Source of the DNA: Thalassoglobus sp. JC818
GTDB lineage: Bacteria > Planctomycetota > Planctomycetia > Planctomycetales > Planctomycetaceae
Length of the DNA: 64,000 nt
Reading direction: 5' to 3'
Assembly (NCBI RefSeq): GCF_040717535.1
Contig: NZ_JBFEFI010000002.1
Coordinates: 62,001-126,000 of the forward strand
The notes beneath the pieces are model-generated. The model searched no databases. It was not told the origin of the DNA and saw nothing but the letters and a program-made list of their open reading frames with translations. A program made the translations under genes and the position numbers. Below, in pieces: positions 47,505-56,969 of the stretch. Numbering within the stretch: the first letter of the stretch is position 1; every line of letters begins with the position of its first letter.

Positions 47505-47609
47505 CGGATCTTCAGCAGAATTCTGATGGCTCCCCATCCTGAGAGCGATGGCGAGTAAGACGGACACTTTTCTTAGACCGATATTGATCTGCATATTTGA
47601 GGATGATTC

Positions 47610-48827
47610 ATGGCGAACGTCGCACAACTGGCATCTGCTGCTCTGACAGCCACAGACGGGATTCTCCGCCTTGCACCGAACTGGGTTCCCAGATCGTTTC
47701 TGCAACCGGGACGACGACTGAAGCTGCATCCGAACGATTACTACGCGTACGGAATGAATCGCGGTGGAATCGACGAGCGATGGTTCGGTTCGACGACGGA
47801 AGCTGCCAACGACAACAGAAACTGGGACGAAGGTCTCTCGTACTGTGTTCACGGTGGCGAACGATTTCTTCTCCGGGATGCTGTTGAAGAACTCAAAGGC
47901 GAGATCATTGGCGATGCCATTTGGGACAAGTACGGCAAGTGGCCTGTCTACTCGAAGTTTTTCGACAACATGGGCCCCATTCCTCACCATATGCATCAGA
48001 ACGCCGAGCAGGCAGCCAAAGTAGGTCAGGAAGGAAAGCCAGAATCCTACTACTTCCCGCCTCAGATGAACGCCATCGGAAACAACTTTCCGTACACGTT
48101 CATGGGCTTTGAACCGGGAACCACCAAGCAAGACGTCATCGATTGCCTGGATCGCTGGAATGAGGGGGATAACGGAATCCTCGATCTGTCGAAAGCTTAT
48201 CGACTGAAGCCCGGAACAGGTTGGCTGATTCCCCCTTGCGTGCTGCACGCTCCCGGTTCACTTGTCACTTATGAACCGCAGTGGGGAAGTGATGTCTTCG
48301 GGATGTATCAAAACCTCGTAGAAGGTCGCGAAGTGCCACGTGCTCTGCTGACCAAGGACTTCCCGGAAGAATTCCACAACGACAACGCCTACATGGTCGA
48401 CGCCCTCGACTGGGAAAAGAACGTCGATCCAAACTTCAAGGATTCCAACTACCTAGAGCCGATCGTCTCCGAAGAAGGAGATGGCTGGGTCGACAAGTGG
48501 ATTGTCTACGGAACCGTCGACGGGGAACAACTTTTCACCGCGAAAGAATTGACGGTTCAACCCGGTGCCAGTTGCACGATCAATGACGGAGCAGCCTTTA
48601 GTCTCATCACAGTGCAGGGTAGCGGCCTGATCGATGATTTGGTCCTCCAGTCGCCGGTCATGATTCGGTTTGGCGAAATGACCGAAGACGAAGTCTTTGT
48701 GACTGCGAAGAAAGCATCAAGCGGAGTGACCATCAAGAATACCGGCAAGGAACCGCTTGTTGGCCTTCGCTACTTCGGTCCTGGAGCGCAGCCAAGTGCC
48801 CCGGCCGTTGGAGATGCACGGAAGTAA
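47610..48827 (+). CDS. Cupin-superfamily protein related to mannose-6-phosphate isomerase
   Basis: This 405-residue protein has two cupin-like halves. The metal-binding candidate HHMHQNAEQ is around residue 130, followed by YFPPQMNAIG and PYTFMGFEPGTT. The second half has LIPPCVLHAPGSLVTYEP and SLITVQGSGLIDD. The overall pattern resembles type I phosphomannose isomerases, but the family-diagnostic motifs of genuine PMI are not all found, so isomerase activity is uncertain. It is followed by a GH15-like gene (144 bases), suggesting a sugar-linked pathway. It lacks a signal peptide, so it is cytoplasmic. Confidence 0.72.
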   Translation: MANVAQLASAALTATDGILRLAPNWVPRSFLQPGRRLKLHPNDYYAYGMNRGGIDERWFGSTTEAANDNRNWDEGLSYCVHGGERFLLRDAVEELKGEIIGDAIWDKYGKWPVYSKFFDNMGPIPHHMHQNAEQAAKVGQEGKPESYYFPPQMNAIGNNFPYTFMGFEPGTTKQDVIDCLDRWNEGDNGILDLSKAYRLKPGTGWLIPPCVLHAPGSLVTYEPQWGSDVFGMYQNLVEGREVPRALLTKDFPEEFHNDNAYMVDALDWEKNVDPNFKDSNYLEPIVSEEGDGWVDKWIVYGTVDGEQLFTAKELTVQPGASCTINDGAAFSLITVQGSGLIDDLVLQSPVMIRFGEMTEDEVFVTAKKASSGVTIKNTGKEPLVGLRYFGPGAQPSAPAVGDARK

Positions 48828-48971
48828 AAGTTCAGGCAACACTCGCTGGCTCCGTTCGAAGGGGCCAGCGAGATGTTCAATCAGGCGGTGTGTGCTCGTC
48901 ATCGACCAGAGTGTTTTGGTGATCAACCAATTCGGGCTTAGTCACCAATCTCAACCACGGAGGAGAGGGAG

Positions 48972-50270
48972 ATGGACGGAATCGGAACGCAATCACCACC
49001 CGCACAATGGCTCAGTGAGAAGTCGACAGCTGCTGACATCGACCGCGTCGAGCAGTTTCTCAACGATCAGGGAACCTTTCGCTTTCCCACACTTTCTTCG
49101 GGCTTGTTCTCAGCAGCTGCTGGTGACCACGCGGAATTCGGTCTGACTGGCTATCAGAACGTTTGGGTGCGCGACAACATTCATGTCGCTCATGCGCTGT
49201 GGGTCGCAGGACAGAAAGACGTTGCGGTTCAAGCTGTCGAAGCGTTTGTTTCCTTCTATGACAAGTATCAACATAAGTTTGTCGATATCATCGAAGGCCG
49301 TGCTGACCCGTCCGATGCTCAAGCTCGACCGCACATTCGCTTTGACGGAACAGCCCTTCAAGAAAACGAAGAAGAATGGGCTCACGCTCAGAACGACGCC
49401 ATTGGCTATCTGCTCTGGCTGATATGTAAGTTTCTCCGAAGTGGCGATCTGAAACCATCTCCCGAACTGCCTCAGCTTCTCGCATTGATCGTGAAGTATC
49501 TCGATGCGATTGAGTACTGGCAGGACGAAGACAGCGGGCATTGGGAGGAGACCAAGAAAATCGAAGCCAGCAGCTTGGGACCGGTCATCGCCGGGATCGA
49601 GCAATTGTTGTATTGGCTCGATGAAACAGACTCCGAACTTCCCGGGCTGACAAAGCCAGAGATTAAAGAGATCCAGGAAAAGGGGATCGTCGCTCTCGCG
49701 GAAATCCTCCCAGCCGAGTGCATTCAAACCGATCCCTCGCAGAATCGGCGCTACGATGCTGCTCTGTTGTTTCTCGCGTACCCGCTCGACATTCTCGACG
49801 AGGAGATGACGCGACAAATCGCCGAAGACGTGCGAAGCCATCTCTCCGGTCCAATTGGAGTCCGACGCTATATTGGGGACTCTTACTGGTGTGCCGACTA
49901 TCGAACATTGCTCGCAGCGGATAAGCGAACAACTGACTACAGCGAAGACACTTCCTCTCGCGATGCTCTGTTGAAAGAAGGTCAAGAAGCTCAGTGGTGC
50001 ATCTTCGATCCGATCCTGTCGGTCATCTATGGCCGCTTGTATCTCGAATCCCGAGATGAACAGGACCGCGAACGCCAGCTTTATCACCTTCAGCGATCGC
50101 TGGGCCAACTCACCTCAGCCGAGTCGCGGTTCGGTGCGTATCGATGCCCGGAATCGTACTTCCTCGAAGCAGGCGAGTGGATTCCCAATGACATTTGCCC
50201 GCTGCTTTGGACGCAAGGAAATCTGCTGCTGGCATTGCACTGGATGAAGCAGTCGCTGCAATCTGCCTGA
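48972..50270 (+). CDS. GH15-like protein (glucoamylase / phosphorylase-kinase alpha type)
   Basis: This 432-residue (alpha/alpha)6-barrel protein of the GH15 group has landmarks NVWVRDNIHVAHALW near residues 65-79, WAHAQNDAIGYLLWL near 137-151, EDSGHWEE, and the C-terminal WCIFDPILSVIYGR. Bacterial and eukaryotic members include glucoamylases and the regulatory subunits of phosphorylase kinase, so hydrolytic activity is not assured. There is no signal peptide, hence cytoplasmic. The ATG at 48972 is close behind an AGGAG. It probably shares transcription with the cupin gene and the zinc-ribbon gene. Confidence 0.8.
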   Translation: MDGIGTQSPPAQWLSEKSTAADIDRVEQFLNDQGTFRFPTLSSGLFSAAAGDHAEFGLTGYQNVWVRDNIHVAHALWVAGQKDVAVQAVEAFVSFYDKYQHKFVDIIEGRADPSDAQARPHIRFDGTALQENEEEWAHAQNDAIGYLLWLICKFLRSGDLKPSPELPQLLALIVKYLDAIEYWQDEDSGHWEETKKIEASSLGPVIAGIEQLLYWLDETDSELPGLTKPEIKEIQEKGIVALAEILPAECIQTDPSQNRRYDAALLFLAYPLDILDEEMTRQIAEDVRSHLSGPIGVRRYIGDSYWCADYRTLLAADKRTTDYSEDTSSRDALLKEGQEAQWCIFDPILSVIYGRLYLESRDEQDRERQLYHLQRSLGQLTSAESRFGAYRCPESYFLEAGEWIPNDICPLLWTQGNLLLALHWMKQSLQSA

Positions 50271-50315
50271 GTGAACTCGAAAATCTCTCTTCTGCTCTAA
50301 CGGAGAACTTTGAGC

Positions 50316-50468
50316 ATGGATCATGAATCCACATCCGTCCCAGATACCTCATCATCTCAACAATGTGTCTGCCCTCGCTGCGGAGGAACGCTTCACGAGA
50401 TCAAACAGAAGTTCGTCTGCCCCCGTTGCGGAATCGTCGAAGGCTGTTGCGAAGGTGGACGACAATAG
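50316..50468 (+). CDS. 50-residue double zinc-knuckle protein
   Basis: This small gene has two CPRCG knuckles, C19-P-R-C22-G and C35-P-R-C38-G, 16 residues apart, plus Cys17, Cys44 and Cys45. That makes one zinc ribbon likely. The ATG at 50316 follows CGGAG eleven bases upstream; an ATG at 50323 is in another frame. It starts 45 bases after the GH15-like gene and probably belongs to the same unit. The function is unknown; such mini ribbons often bind nucleic acid or act as metal-binding adaptors. Confidence 0.7.
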   Translation: MDHESTSVPDTSSSQQCVCPRCGGTLHEIKQKFVCPRCGIVEGCCEGGRQ

Positions 50469-50729
50469 ACTTTGAGCGCACTAACGCAGCACTGGTTGTT
50501 CCTCAAAATCTTATGTGGGCTTGCGATTAACTGGGCGAATCGACGTCGTCCCGGTGAGAGGAAGTTTTAGCACTACTGCGTGTGGGTGTTATCGCTTGCG
50601 GGCGTTAACTTGTACTTCCTATTGATCGAGTTAAGACGGGCTGACTCATCAGAACTCGAAATGCTCTTGTGAGATTCTGCGACGGCAGCTTACGATTCGT
50701 CGCTGATCAAATTTGTCTGCAAACTTGGA

Positions 50730-51476
50730 ATGCCTTGGGGGCCCGCAATGGAAGCGACTCATTCTCATTCTGATCGAGCACACATTGTGGCGATCATTGT
50801 TGTTGTCTTTTGTCTTCAACTTTTGTCTGGCTGTTGGCAAGCACCGAGCGGTCCACTCGGAGAGAAGCGAAGCGATCTCGTTGAAATCGAGAAGTTCGCC
50901 CAGATCGAATCAGGTGAGGCGATTGATGATTCCATCACTGTCAGCCCGACTGAGGGGTTCTATGCCCTCCTTGAGATTCGGCCACAAGCAAATCGTCCCG
51001 ATCAACTCGGGGAATTGCCATTAACTGATCCCGGTTGTTGGCCGTTTGTGGGAATCGTTTATCCGGAAGGATCAACCGCCAACAGCCCTGAAGCGGTACA
51101 GGTCCCAATGAATTGGATGAATGAACCATCAGCTTCGGGGTGTCTGGTTCCTATAATGGGTGTACTGACGGAATTGATGAAAACTCCACAATACGCTGGA
51201 GCTGTGCAAGTCGACCGTGGAGATCCTTCCGGAAAACCAGCCGCAGCTTACTACGTCAAAGGGGAAGATCCTTCACGCGTTCCGAAGGTGAAACTCAACC
51301 TGGACCCGGACGTTCTTTCCTTCTGGACATTCTTCGGCCCGACGCATGAAACGCCGGGGAACTATCAGTTCGAGTTGCATGTTTATCCATGTTTCCGCGC
51401 AGCTCCCGGGGAGACAACAACGATCGGTCCTCCCGTCAAAGTTTATGAGGCTGCGTTTCAGATTGCGGAGCAGTAG
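50730..51476 (+). CDS. Lipoprotein of unknown function
   Basis: This 248-residue protein has a hydrophobic signal with lipobox LLSGC (Cys35 from this start), so it is a predicted membrane-anchored lipoprotein. ATG 50748 (GGGGG upstream) is an equally good start. The domain has PTEGFYALLEIRPQANRPDQ, WPFVGIVYPEG and a C-terminal beta-rich part (NYQFELHVYPCFRAAPGE). No family is recognised. Neighbours give no clear clue. Confidence 0.65.
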   Translation: MPWGPAMEATHSHSDRAHIVAIIVVVFCLQLLSGCWQAPSGPLGEKRSDLVEIEKFAQIESGEAIDDSITVSPTEGFYALLEIRPQANRPDQLGELPLTDPGCWPFVGIVYPEGSTANSPEAVQVPMNWMNEPSASGCLVPIMGVLTELMKTPQYAGAVQVDRGDPSGKPAAAYYVKGEDPSRVPKVKLNLDPDVLSFWTFFGPTHETPGNYQFELHVYPCFRAAPGETTTIGPPVKVYEAAFQIAEQ

Positions 51477-51597
51477 TTTTTCTCTACCTGAGTCAGATTC
51501 TCAGACCGAATTCTTTCAGTCAAACTTAGCGCGCAAGCAACTGCGACTTGGTATAGACTGAGCAGCTGAGAGTATTCGTTAAATCCGGGAGAGACTC

Positions 51598-51882
51598 ATG
51601 AAGGCGATTTGGAAAGAGATGGTGATTGCAGATTCGGACGAAACTGTTGTTGTCGAAGGCAATCACTATTTTCCTGCTGAGTCGGTGAACATGGATTTGC
51701 TGAAAGAGAGTTCGACTCAAACTGTCTGTGGATGGAAAGGGACGGCCAGCTACTACTCCATTCAAGTCGGGGATCAAACGAACGAAGACGCTGCCTGGTA
51801 TTATCCTGATCCGAAAGCTGCGGCTGATGACATCAAAGGTCGAGTTGCGTTTTGGAAAGGGGTTCAGATCGTCGATGAATAA
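51598..51882 (+). CDS. DUF427 domain protein
   Basis: This 94-residue complete DUF427 protein has the characteristic KAIWKEMVIADSDET start, VEGNHYFPAESVN, and SIQVGDQTNEDAAWYYPDPK, then the conserved end AFWKGVQI. The function is unknown in bacteria, although some members bind ligands in a small beta barrel. Its TAA stop (51880-51882) is the left edge of dispersed repeat copy 3. Confidence 0.9.
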   Translation: MKAIWKEMVIADSDETVVVEGNHYFPAESVNMDLLKESSTQTVCGWKGTASYYSIQVGDQTNEDAAWYYPDPKAAADDIKGRVAFWKGVQIVDE

Positions 51883-51963
51883 AGTGGTTGCTCTTTCCTG
51901 TGCGTTCGCTTGAACTTCTTTATCAGGAAGAACTCTGAGTTTGCTCGTGCGAATGCGTGCTCA
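51882..51963. repeat. Dispersed intergenic repeat, copy 3 (shorter, diverged)
   Basis: This copy shares GTTGCTCTTTCCTGTGC, TTCGCTTG and TTTGCTCGTGCGA with copies 1 and 2 but is about 25 bases shorter and has lost the terminal inverted repeat. It fills the gap between the converging DUF427 and deacetylase-like genes. The right end (TGCTCA) includes the TGA stop of the minus-strand gene. Confidence 0.7.
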
Positions 51964-53346
51964 GCCGTCGATTTTCAATTGCGACTTCCCTTTCGGAAGA
52001 GCAAAACAGACGGTTGTTTCGTTGTCCTGATGATGCCAGGTCCCGGGAGTTAACTCCGATCGATTTTTCACCTCAGTCAGTGCTCGTCGATCTTGTTTGT
52101 GAATCAGTTGAGGCGGTTGGCTGTGTGAGGCAGTTGTTCGCAAGGTGAAATCAGGGCAAGCGAACGGCGCATTGAGATGAATGGCTGAGTCCGTGACTTG
52201 TACGGTCGTCAGTTCTTTCGCAGCCCAGTAGCGTGCAATCTCACTGAGTTTCATCCAGTGAGTCCGATCACCGTATTTGCTGTTGAGTGAGAGAACGTTT
52301 CGCTGAAATCCCTGGAATCCGATTTTGCTTCCATTGCAGTACATGCCGGGCCAATGGCAAAGCATGAACGCGGGTTGGCCTTTCTCAATGAGTTCGACCA
52401 TGCGACCAGACGATGCATCTTCGGTGGCATATCGATCCGGTTCGGGAGTGACATCTCCTTCCCAGCTTCCGTACCAGTCTCCGGTTCCCGCGGGGATGTT
52501 CACCGTCAGATTGACTTGAGACGTTCCCAACCCGGAAACGTTTTCGACGATGGGCTCTGTGCTTTCGTCACCTGTGATGACATATTTGAAGTAGTGCGGG
52601 ATCTCAACATTGTAAACGTCTCTGACTGCTTCCTGGGCTGCGAGTGAGAGCTCTGATTTGACGAGATTTCCAAACCCGCCCGGTGTCGTGACTCCCTCGC
52701 AGGGGAGGTCGCAGTTCTTGATGATTTGCAGTGCATAAGCCAAATACGCGGCCAGCTCGTCAACGCTTTTCTTCTCGCGGGGATATGAGTTCTCCATCGT
52801 TGCTGGACTGATTTCGTCGAAGGGTCGTCCCGTCTTGAGATCGATCACTCGAGTGTGCGTGATCATTTCGGGATGGATGTCCCAGTTGGGAACCATAAGA
52901 TCTCGGACGAGTTTCAAGCTGGCGAGCAAGTCTTTGCGCGACCACCCGGGAAGTTCACGATCCAGCCATCCGACGCAAGAGGGGTAGGGGACGATGCTGT
53001 ATTTGCCTTTGACTCCATTCTCAGCACACCATTCGCCGAACTCTCTGACGAAGCTGTCCGGAATCTCGCGAGGAAAAGTCCACCAGGGCTTTTGATACAC
53101 CGGGCGATCGGGGTAACAGCTTTGGAACTGCGGGATACAGAAGTGTCCCATGTTCACGAGACAGGTGGAGTCGTCGATGATGAACGTGAGGGGAACGCGG
53201 TCTCTTGGATACAGAACAGTCACTGCTGGGTCTTGTTCCGGACGATCCCCGATCGGAGTTTGAGCGAAGAGATTCAGATCGAGCATTCCCCCGAGTGCCA
53301 CTCCCGCTCCGGCTCTCAGAAAGTTTCTTCTGCTAATTCCGATCAT
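51961..53346 (-). CDS. Tat-exported polysaccharide-deacetylase-like protein
   Basis: This 461-residue protein starts at the ATG at 53346, with GGAAGGGGAATCA upstream. A Tat signal SRRNFLRAGAGVALGG is at residues 5-20. The core has PLTFIIDDSTCLVN, DIHPEMITHT and PAFMLCHWPGMYCNG, which fit a glycoside-hydrolase/deacetylase superfamily fold with Asp and His residues that may bind metal. The family assignment is moderate. The C-terminus (ENETTVCFALPKGKSQLKIDG pattern) looks beta-rich. It is last in the leftward run of five genes from 59174. Confidence 0.65.
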   Translation of the reverse strand: MIGISRRNFLRAGAGVALGGMLDLNLFAQTPIGDRPEQDPAVTVLYPRDRVPLTFIIDDSTCLVNMGHFCIPQFQSCYPDRPVYQKPWWTFPREIPDSFVREFGEWCAENGVKGKYSIVPYPSCVGWLDRELPGWSRKDLLASLKLVRDLMVPNWDIHPEMITHTRVIDLKTGRPFDEISPATMENSYPREKKSVDELAAYLAYALQIIKNCDLPCEGVTTPGGFGNLVKSELSLAAQEAVRDVYNVEIPHYFKYVITGDESTEPIVENVSGLGTSQVNLTVNIPAGTGDWYGSWEGDVTPEPDRYATEDASSGRMVELIEKGQPAFMLCHWPGMYCNGSKIGFQGFQRNVLSLNSKYGDRTHWMKLSEIARYWAAKELTTVQVTDSAIHLNAPFACPDFTLRTTASHSQPPQLIHKQDRRALTEVKNRSELTPGTWHHQDNETTVCFALPKGKSQLKIDG

Positions 53347-53484
53347 TGATTCCCCTTCCGAGAACAGTTCACGCTTGCCGAGAACAGAAGTGAAATGCTC
53401 TTGCTTGACTGCTTGCTCGCATGAATGAGTCGCGGATGATTGTAAGTTTTTGACGATCGAAACCGAACCGAACGAGCATCGCGG

Positions 53485-53823
53485 TCAGGCGAGTTTCGAT
53501 CCGAGCGGGACATCCTGATCCGGGACGGCCAACACGACTTGTCCATCCTCGCGGACGAACCCAGTGACTAAGCACTCTGAGCGGACGGGACCGATTTGTT
53601 TGGGAGGGAAGTTGGTGACGCCGATGACGAGGCGTCCGTGCAGCTCTTCCTTCGTGTAGAGCCCCGTGATTTGCGCGCTCGACTTCTTGATTCCGATCTC
53701 TTCCCCGAAGTCGACTTCGAGGCGGTAGGCAGGCTTGCGGGCTTCGGGAAAGTCATGGACAGCGACGATCTTGCCAACTCGTAATTCCACGCGTTCGAAG
53801 TCCGACCATTCAATGAAACTCAT
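53485..53823 (-). CDS. CsaA-like tRNA-binding-domain protein
   Basis: This 112-residue single OB-fold protein has the EMAP-II/Trbp signature: [47 protein letters not shown] and [15 protein letters not shown]. CsaA proteins are reported as chaperones for protein export and as tRNA-binding. The length and order match CsaA (about 110 residues). It lies between the PPC-domain gene (41 bases) and the deacetylase gene. Confidence 0.9.
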   Translation of the reverse strand: MSFIEWSDFERVELRVGKIVAVHDFPEARKPAYRLEVDFGEEIGIKKSSAQITGLYTKEELHGRLVIGVTNFPPKQIGPVRSECLVTGFVREDGQVVLAVPDQDVPLGSKLA

Positions 53824-53864
53824 TCAGCAACTCCCGAGATAGATTGAGGTATCAGCGGGCGAGT

Positions 53865-55472
53865 TTATCGAATTGTCAACCAGAGGTGTTGAGACTGAAA
53901 CCCCCCCTTGCCGATCGATGTCTTCGCGGAGTGTACGATCCCAGATTCAGATGTGCAGATGATCTGAATCGGTCCACTCCAGCTATTGAGATCGGCAGGT
54001 TTTTTGATGCGAATTGTAATGGACTTCGCTGGCTCTTTTTTGTCGTCGGTCTCGTCGGGTGCTTCTTGAACGGGATGAACTTCTGAAGGGAGTCCCTCAA
54101 TAGAGACTTGAATCGACTCCGCGAACTTTTCTTCGCGTCCGATTTCGACAGCGATCGTGAGTTCCTCTTCGTCGGTCAGGACATAGTGTTCGGATGCGAC
54201 AGTCGCTGCGAAATCGGGGATCTTGTTTTCTGCGGAGAGGACGTAGAAGTAGCGGTCTCCTCCGGCGACGTATCGGTCAGAGATGGAGAGCTTGTACTCC
54301 CCGGGTTGGAAGTCGAACGTCGTGTCGACATCGAGCTCTTCTCGTGACTGGTCATCACTTTCGTGAACAACTTTTCCATCGCTGGAAACGATAGTGAGAA
54401 TCGGATCGAGGGGAGAATGCAATTCGCGGGCACGCACGCGGATTGCTACTTTTCGTTTCTCATCGAAGCTGAGGGTATAGGAGTCTGTTTCCTCCGGGCT
54501 GTCGAGAACTCCGGCGACATGAAACGGGATTCCAAGCTCTGCTTCGCTGACTGATCGCTCGGAGAGGCTCTGACCGGAAACGTTCTGGAGCTCGATTGAG
54601 TTCGTCAGTCCTTCGAAAATCGTAGTGCTGTCTTCTTGAGATGGATTGACCGTGATGAGGCGAAGATCTTGGTTGAGGTTCCATCCGAACAACTTGACTG
54701 GAGTGACTTCGTCTGTTGAGATTGTCATCGGCAGACAGTAGTCCACATACGGTTCGGTGGTGAGTGTCAGTCGATACAGATAATCCGTGCCCCCAGCGAA
54801 GCGGATGGAGCTGTTCGGTTCGGCTGGGAATGCAAACGTTCGGACAAAGTATTGTCCGGGTTTCGTGACTGGGAACGCAATGAGCGGATCGAATCCCTGA
54901 TCGTCATCGTTTTGGGCGACGATGGTTCCCTTCGCATCCAGAAGCTGAAGAATGCCATCCATCGGTGAACCGAGAGCACTGTTGGCTTGCATCGAAGCGA
55001 CGAAGGTGCATCCGGACGGAAGGTTGACTGAGTAAGTATCAACGTCGCCGGACTTCTCGAGAATGCCGTTCACGAGAACAGAATTGGATTCAATGACCTG
55101 TGCATCGGAAATGGAGTTGTTCGGTTCCTGTTCGGCGAGTTCCGCGATCGTCCCGACGAAGAACGGCATCAGTTCTGTCGCACCGGATGAGTTGTAAAAA
55201 CGAATCCAGTGCAATCCAGGCGTTGTATTTTCACGGCAGATGAGCTGTGCGGTTTCGTTCTTCTCGTCGAATGACCACTCAAAGCCATTTGATTCGGACC
55301 AGACCTGCAGCGGGTCTGATCCCGGTTTGCCAACGATCTGAATGCTGGCTTCTGTTCCGCACTGAATTCCGGAGGGAATCAGGCGATCAATTTTCGGTGG
55401 TTCATCGGCAGCGATGTTTCGAACGGCGAGAAGATTGAGGATGAGTGCGAAGGTCAGTCCACGTGAGGTCAT
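53865..55472 (-). CDS. Exported pre-peptidase C-terminal (PPC) domain protein
   Basis: This 535-residue protein with a signal peptide (SRGLTFALILNLLAVRNIAA) contains beta-sandwich domains of the PPC type (EQEPNNSISDAQVIESN, then SGDVDTYSVNLPSG and GFDPLIAFPVTKPGQYFVR, and later DSYTLSFDEKRKVAIRVRA). PPC domains are found at the ends of secreted peptidases and help substrate binding, but there is no catalytic domain here. It overlaps the DUF1501 stop by an ATGA, so the two are translationally coupled. It is probably a cell-surface partner of the PSD1/DUF1501 pair. Confidence 0.85.
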   Translation of the reverse strand: MTSRGLTFALILNLLAVRNIAADEPPKIDRLIPSGIQCGTEASIQIVGKPGSDPLQVWSESNGFEWSFDEKNETAQLICRENTTPGLHWIRFYNSSGATELMPFFVGTIAELAEQEPNNSISDAQVIESNSVLVNGILEKSGDVDTYSVNLPSGCTFVASMQANSALGSPMDGILQLLDAKGTIVAQNDDDQGFDPLIAFPVTKPGQYFVRTFAFPAEPNSSIRFAGGTDYLYRLTLTTEPYVDYCLPMTISTDEVTPVKLFGWNLNQDLRLITVNPSQEDSTTIFEGLTNSIELQNVSGQSLSERSVSEAELGIPFHVAGVLDSPEETDSYTLSFDEKRKVAIRVRARELHSPLDPILTIVSSDGKVVHESDDQSREELDVDTTFDFQPGEYKLSISDRYVAGGDRYFYVLSAENKIPDFAATVASEHYVLTDEEELTIAVEIGREEKFAESIQVSIEGLPSEVHPVQEAPDETDDKKEPAKSITIRIKKPADLNSWSGPIQIICTSESGIVHSAKTSIGKGGFQSQHLWLTIR

Positions 55473-56815
55473 GCAATCAGTTCCGAGATCGGAGTGGGGT
55501 CACTGACGAGGTGAGTCGGTCGGCCCTGCGGCGTGTACAACATTTCGTCCGGATCAATGCCGAGTTTCGTGTAAATCGTCGACACGAAATTCTCGGGTGA
55601 GAGGACACGATCAACTGCGGAAAAGCCTTTGCGATCGGTTGCTCCGATGACCGCTCCTCCCGGAGTTCCCCCTCCAGCCATAAGGACTGACATGGCATTC
55701 GCCCAGTGATCACGACCGGGAGTAGTCTGTCCGGAAAGAGTGGAGATCTTCGGTGTTCGACCAAACTCGCCGAGAGCGACAACAAGAGTTGAGTCGAGAA
55801 GTCCGCGTTCTTTCAGGTCTTGAATGAGCGTTGCCACGCTATTATCCCATTTCGGGAGCCGCGTGCGTAAAGCATCGAAAATGTTGCTGTGGTGGTCCCA
55901 GCCTCCGTCGTAAATTGTGATGAAGGGAACACCAGCTTCGACGAGTCGACGTGCGAGGAGACATCTTTGCCCGAAGCTGTCACGTCCATAACGGTCGCGT
56001 GTTTCTGAGTCTTCACGTTCGATATCAAATGCCCGTTGTGCATCGGGTGATGTCACAAGATCGAATCCCTGACGATAGTATTCGTCAAAAGCAGCGACAG
56101 GATCTCCGGAGGCCTCATTATTGAGACGCAGCATTTGATCAATTTTCGAGCGGAGATCAGAGCGACCCTGGAATCGTTCCTCTGCGAGTGATTTTGGAAT
56201 TGCGACGTCGCGAACGCGAAAGTTGTCTCGGTTTGGGTCGTCAGCGACAACGAACGGAGCGAAGCGGGCTCCCAGAAAATTCGGTCCGCCGGATCGGGAC
56301 ATCCTCGGCATACTGAAGTAGGCAGGCAGTCCGTTATCTTTCCCGAGTTTCTTGGCAACGACCGAGCCCATGCTGGGATGGAAACTGACATAGGCTCCGC
56401 ATCCGACCGGAATTCGTGGCGGCGCACCGGTCATCATGTAATGGTTGCCCGCTCCGTGGTTTCCCTGATCATGACGAATGGAGCGAATCATGGCGTAGTC
56501 GCCGAGTGTCGCGGCTAGCTGCGTCATGTGCTCGGAGAATACCGTTCCGGGAACGGCCGTCTTGGTGTGAGTGAATTCGCCGCGATACTCCGCTGGTGCG
56601 GTCGGTTTGGGGTCGAACGTTTCGAAATGCGTCGGACCTCCGTCCATCCAAATCAGGATACAACGGTCCGCCTGCGGACGCGGGGCGGTCGATGATTCAG
56701 ATGCTTTTGCTCGACGTCGAAGGCCATCGACGAGTCCTGTTCCGAGCATGCCGCCCAGACCGAATTTGAGGCAGTCGCGCCGGGTGGTTCCCTCACAGTT
56801 GCGTTTTGTGCTCAT
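55469..56815 (-). CDS. DUF1501 family protein
   Basis: This protein is 448 residues from the ATG at 56815; an upstream ATG at 56845 is less likely. A Tat-like signal (TTRRDCLKFGLGGMLG) is near the N-terminus. It has DUF1501 landmarks CILIWMDGGPTHFETFDPKP, SIRHDQGNHGAGNHYMMTG, EDSETRDRYGRDSFGQRC, YDGGWDHHSN and ALGEFGRTPK. It lies between the PSD1 gene (155 bases) and the PPC gene (ATGA overlap). This variant is richer in conserved His/Asp positions than the 621 paralogue, so it may be a metal-dependent hydrolase. Confidence 0.92.
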   Translation of the reverse strand: MSTKRNCEGTTRRDCLKFGLGGMLGTGLVDGLRRRAKASESSTAPRPQADRCILIWMDGGPTHFETFDPKPTAPAEYRGEFTHTKTAVPGTVFSEHMTQLAATLGDYAMIRSIRHDQGNHGAGNHYMMTGAPPRIPVGCGAYVSFHPSMGSVVAKKLGKDNGLPAYFSMPRMSRSGGPNFLGARFAPFVVADDPNRDNFRVRDVAIPKSLAEERFQGRSDLRSKIDQMLRLNNEASGDPVAAFDEYYRQGFDLVTSPDAQRAFDIEREDSETRDRYGRDSFGQRCLLARRLVEAGVPFITIYDGGWDHHSNIFDALRTRLPKWDNSVATLIQDLKERGLLDSTLVVALGEFGRTPKISTLSGQTTPGRDHWANAMSVLMAGGGTPGGAVIGATDRKGFSAVDRVLSPENFVSTIYTKLGIDPDEMLYTPQGRPTHLVSDPTPISELIA

Positions 56816-56969
56816 TAGTTCATGTCCAATTTGCTGGTCAATCACCCAGGTGAATTCGTACTGGTGGGATCTTCATTCTTCGATATCGTCTCGTAAGTGA
56901 TCTTGAAACTTATGAGTTCAGCAGTCTCATCAGATCACTCATCATTTCTAAAACGTTCAAGATGCCGTA

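Noticed and set aside
53394-53440. Weak similarity to the dispersed repeat (TGCTCTTGCTTG, TGCTTGCTCG)
   Set aside because: The match is short, gapped and lacks the end repeats, so it is not counted as a fourth copy.
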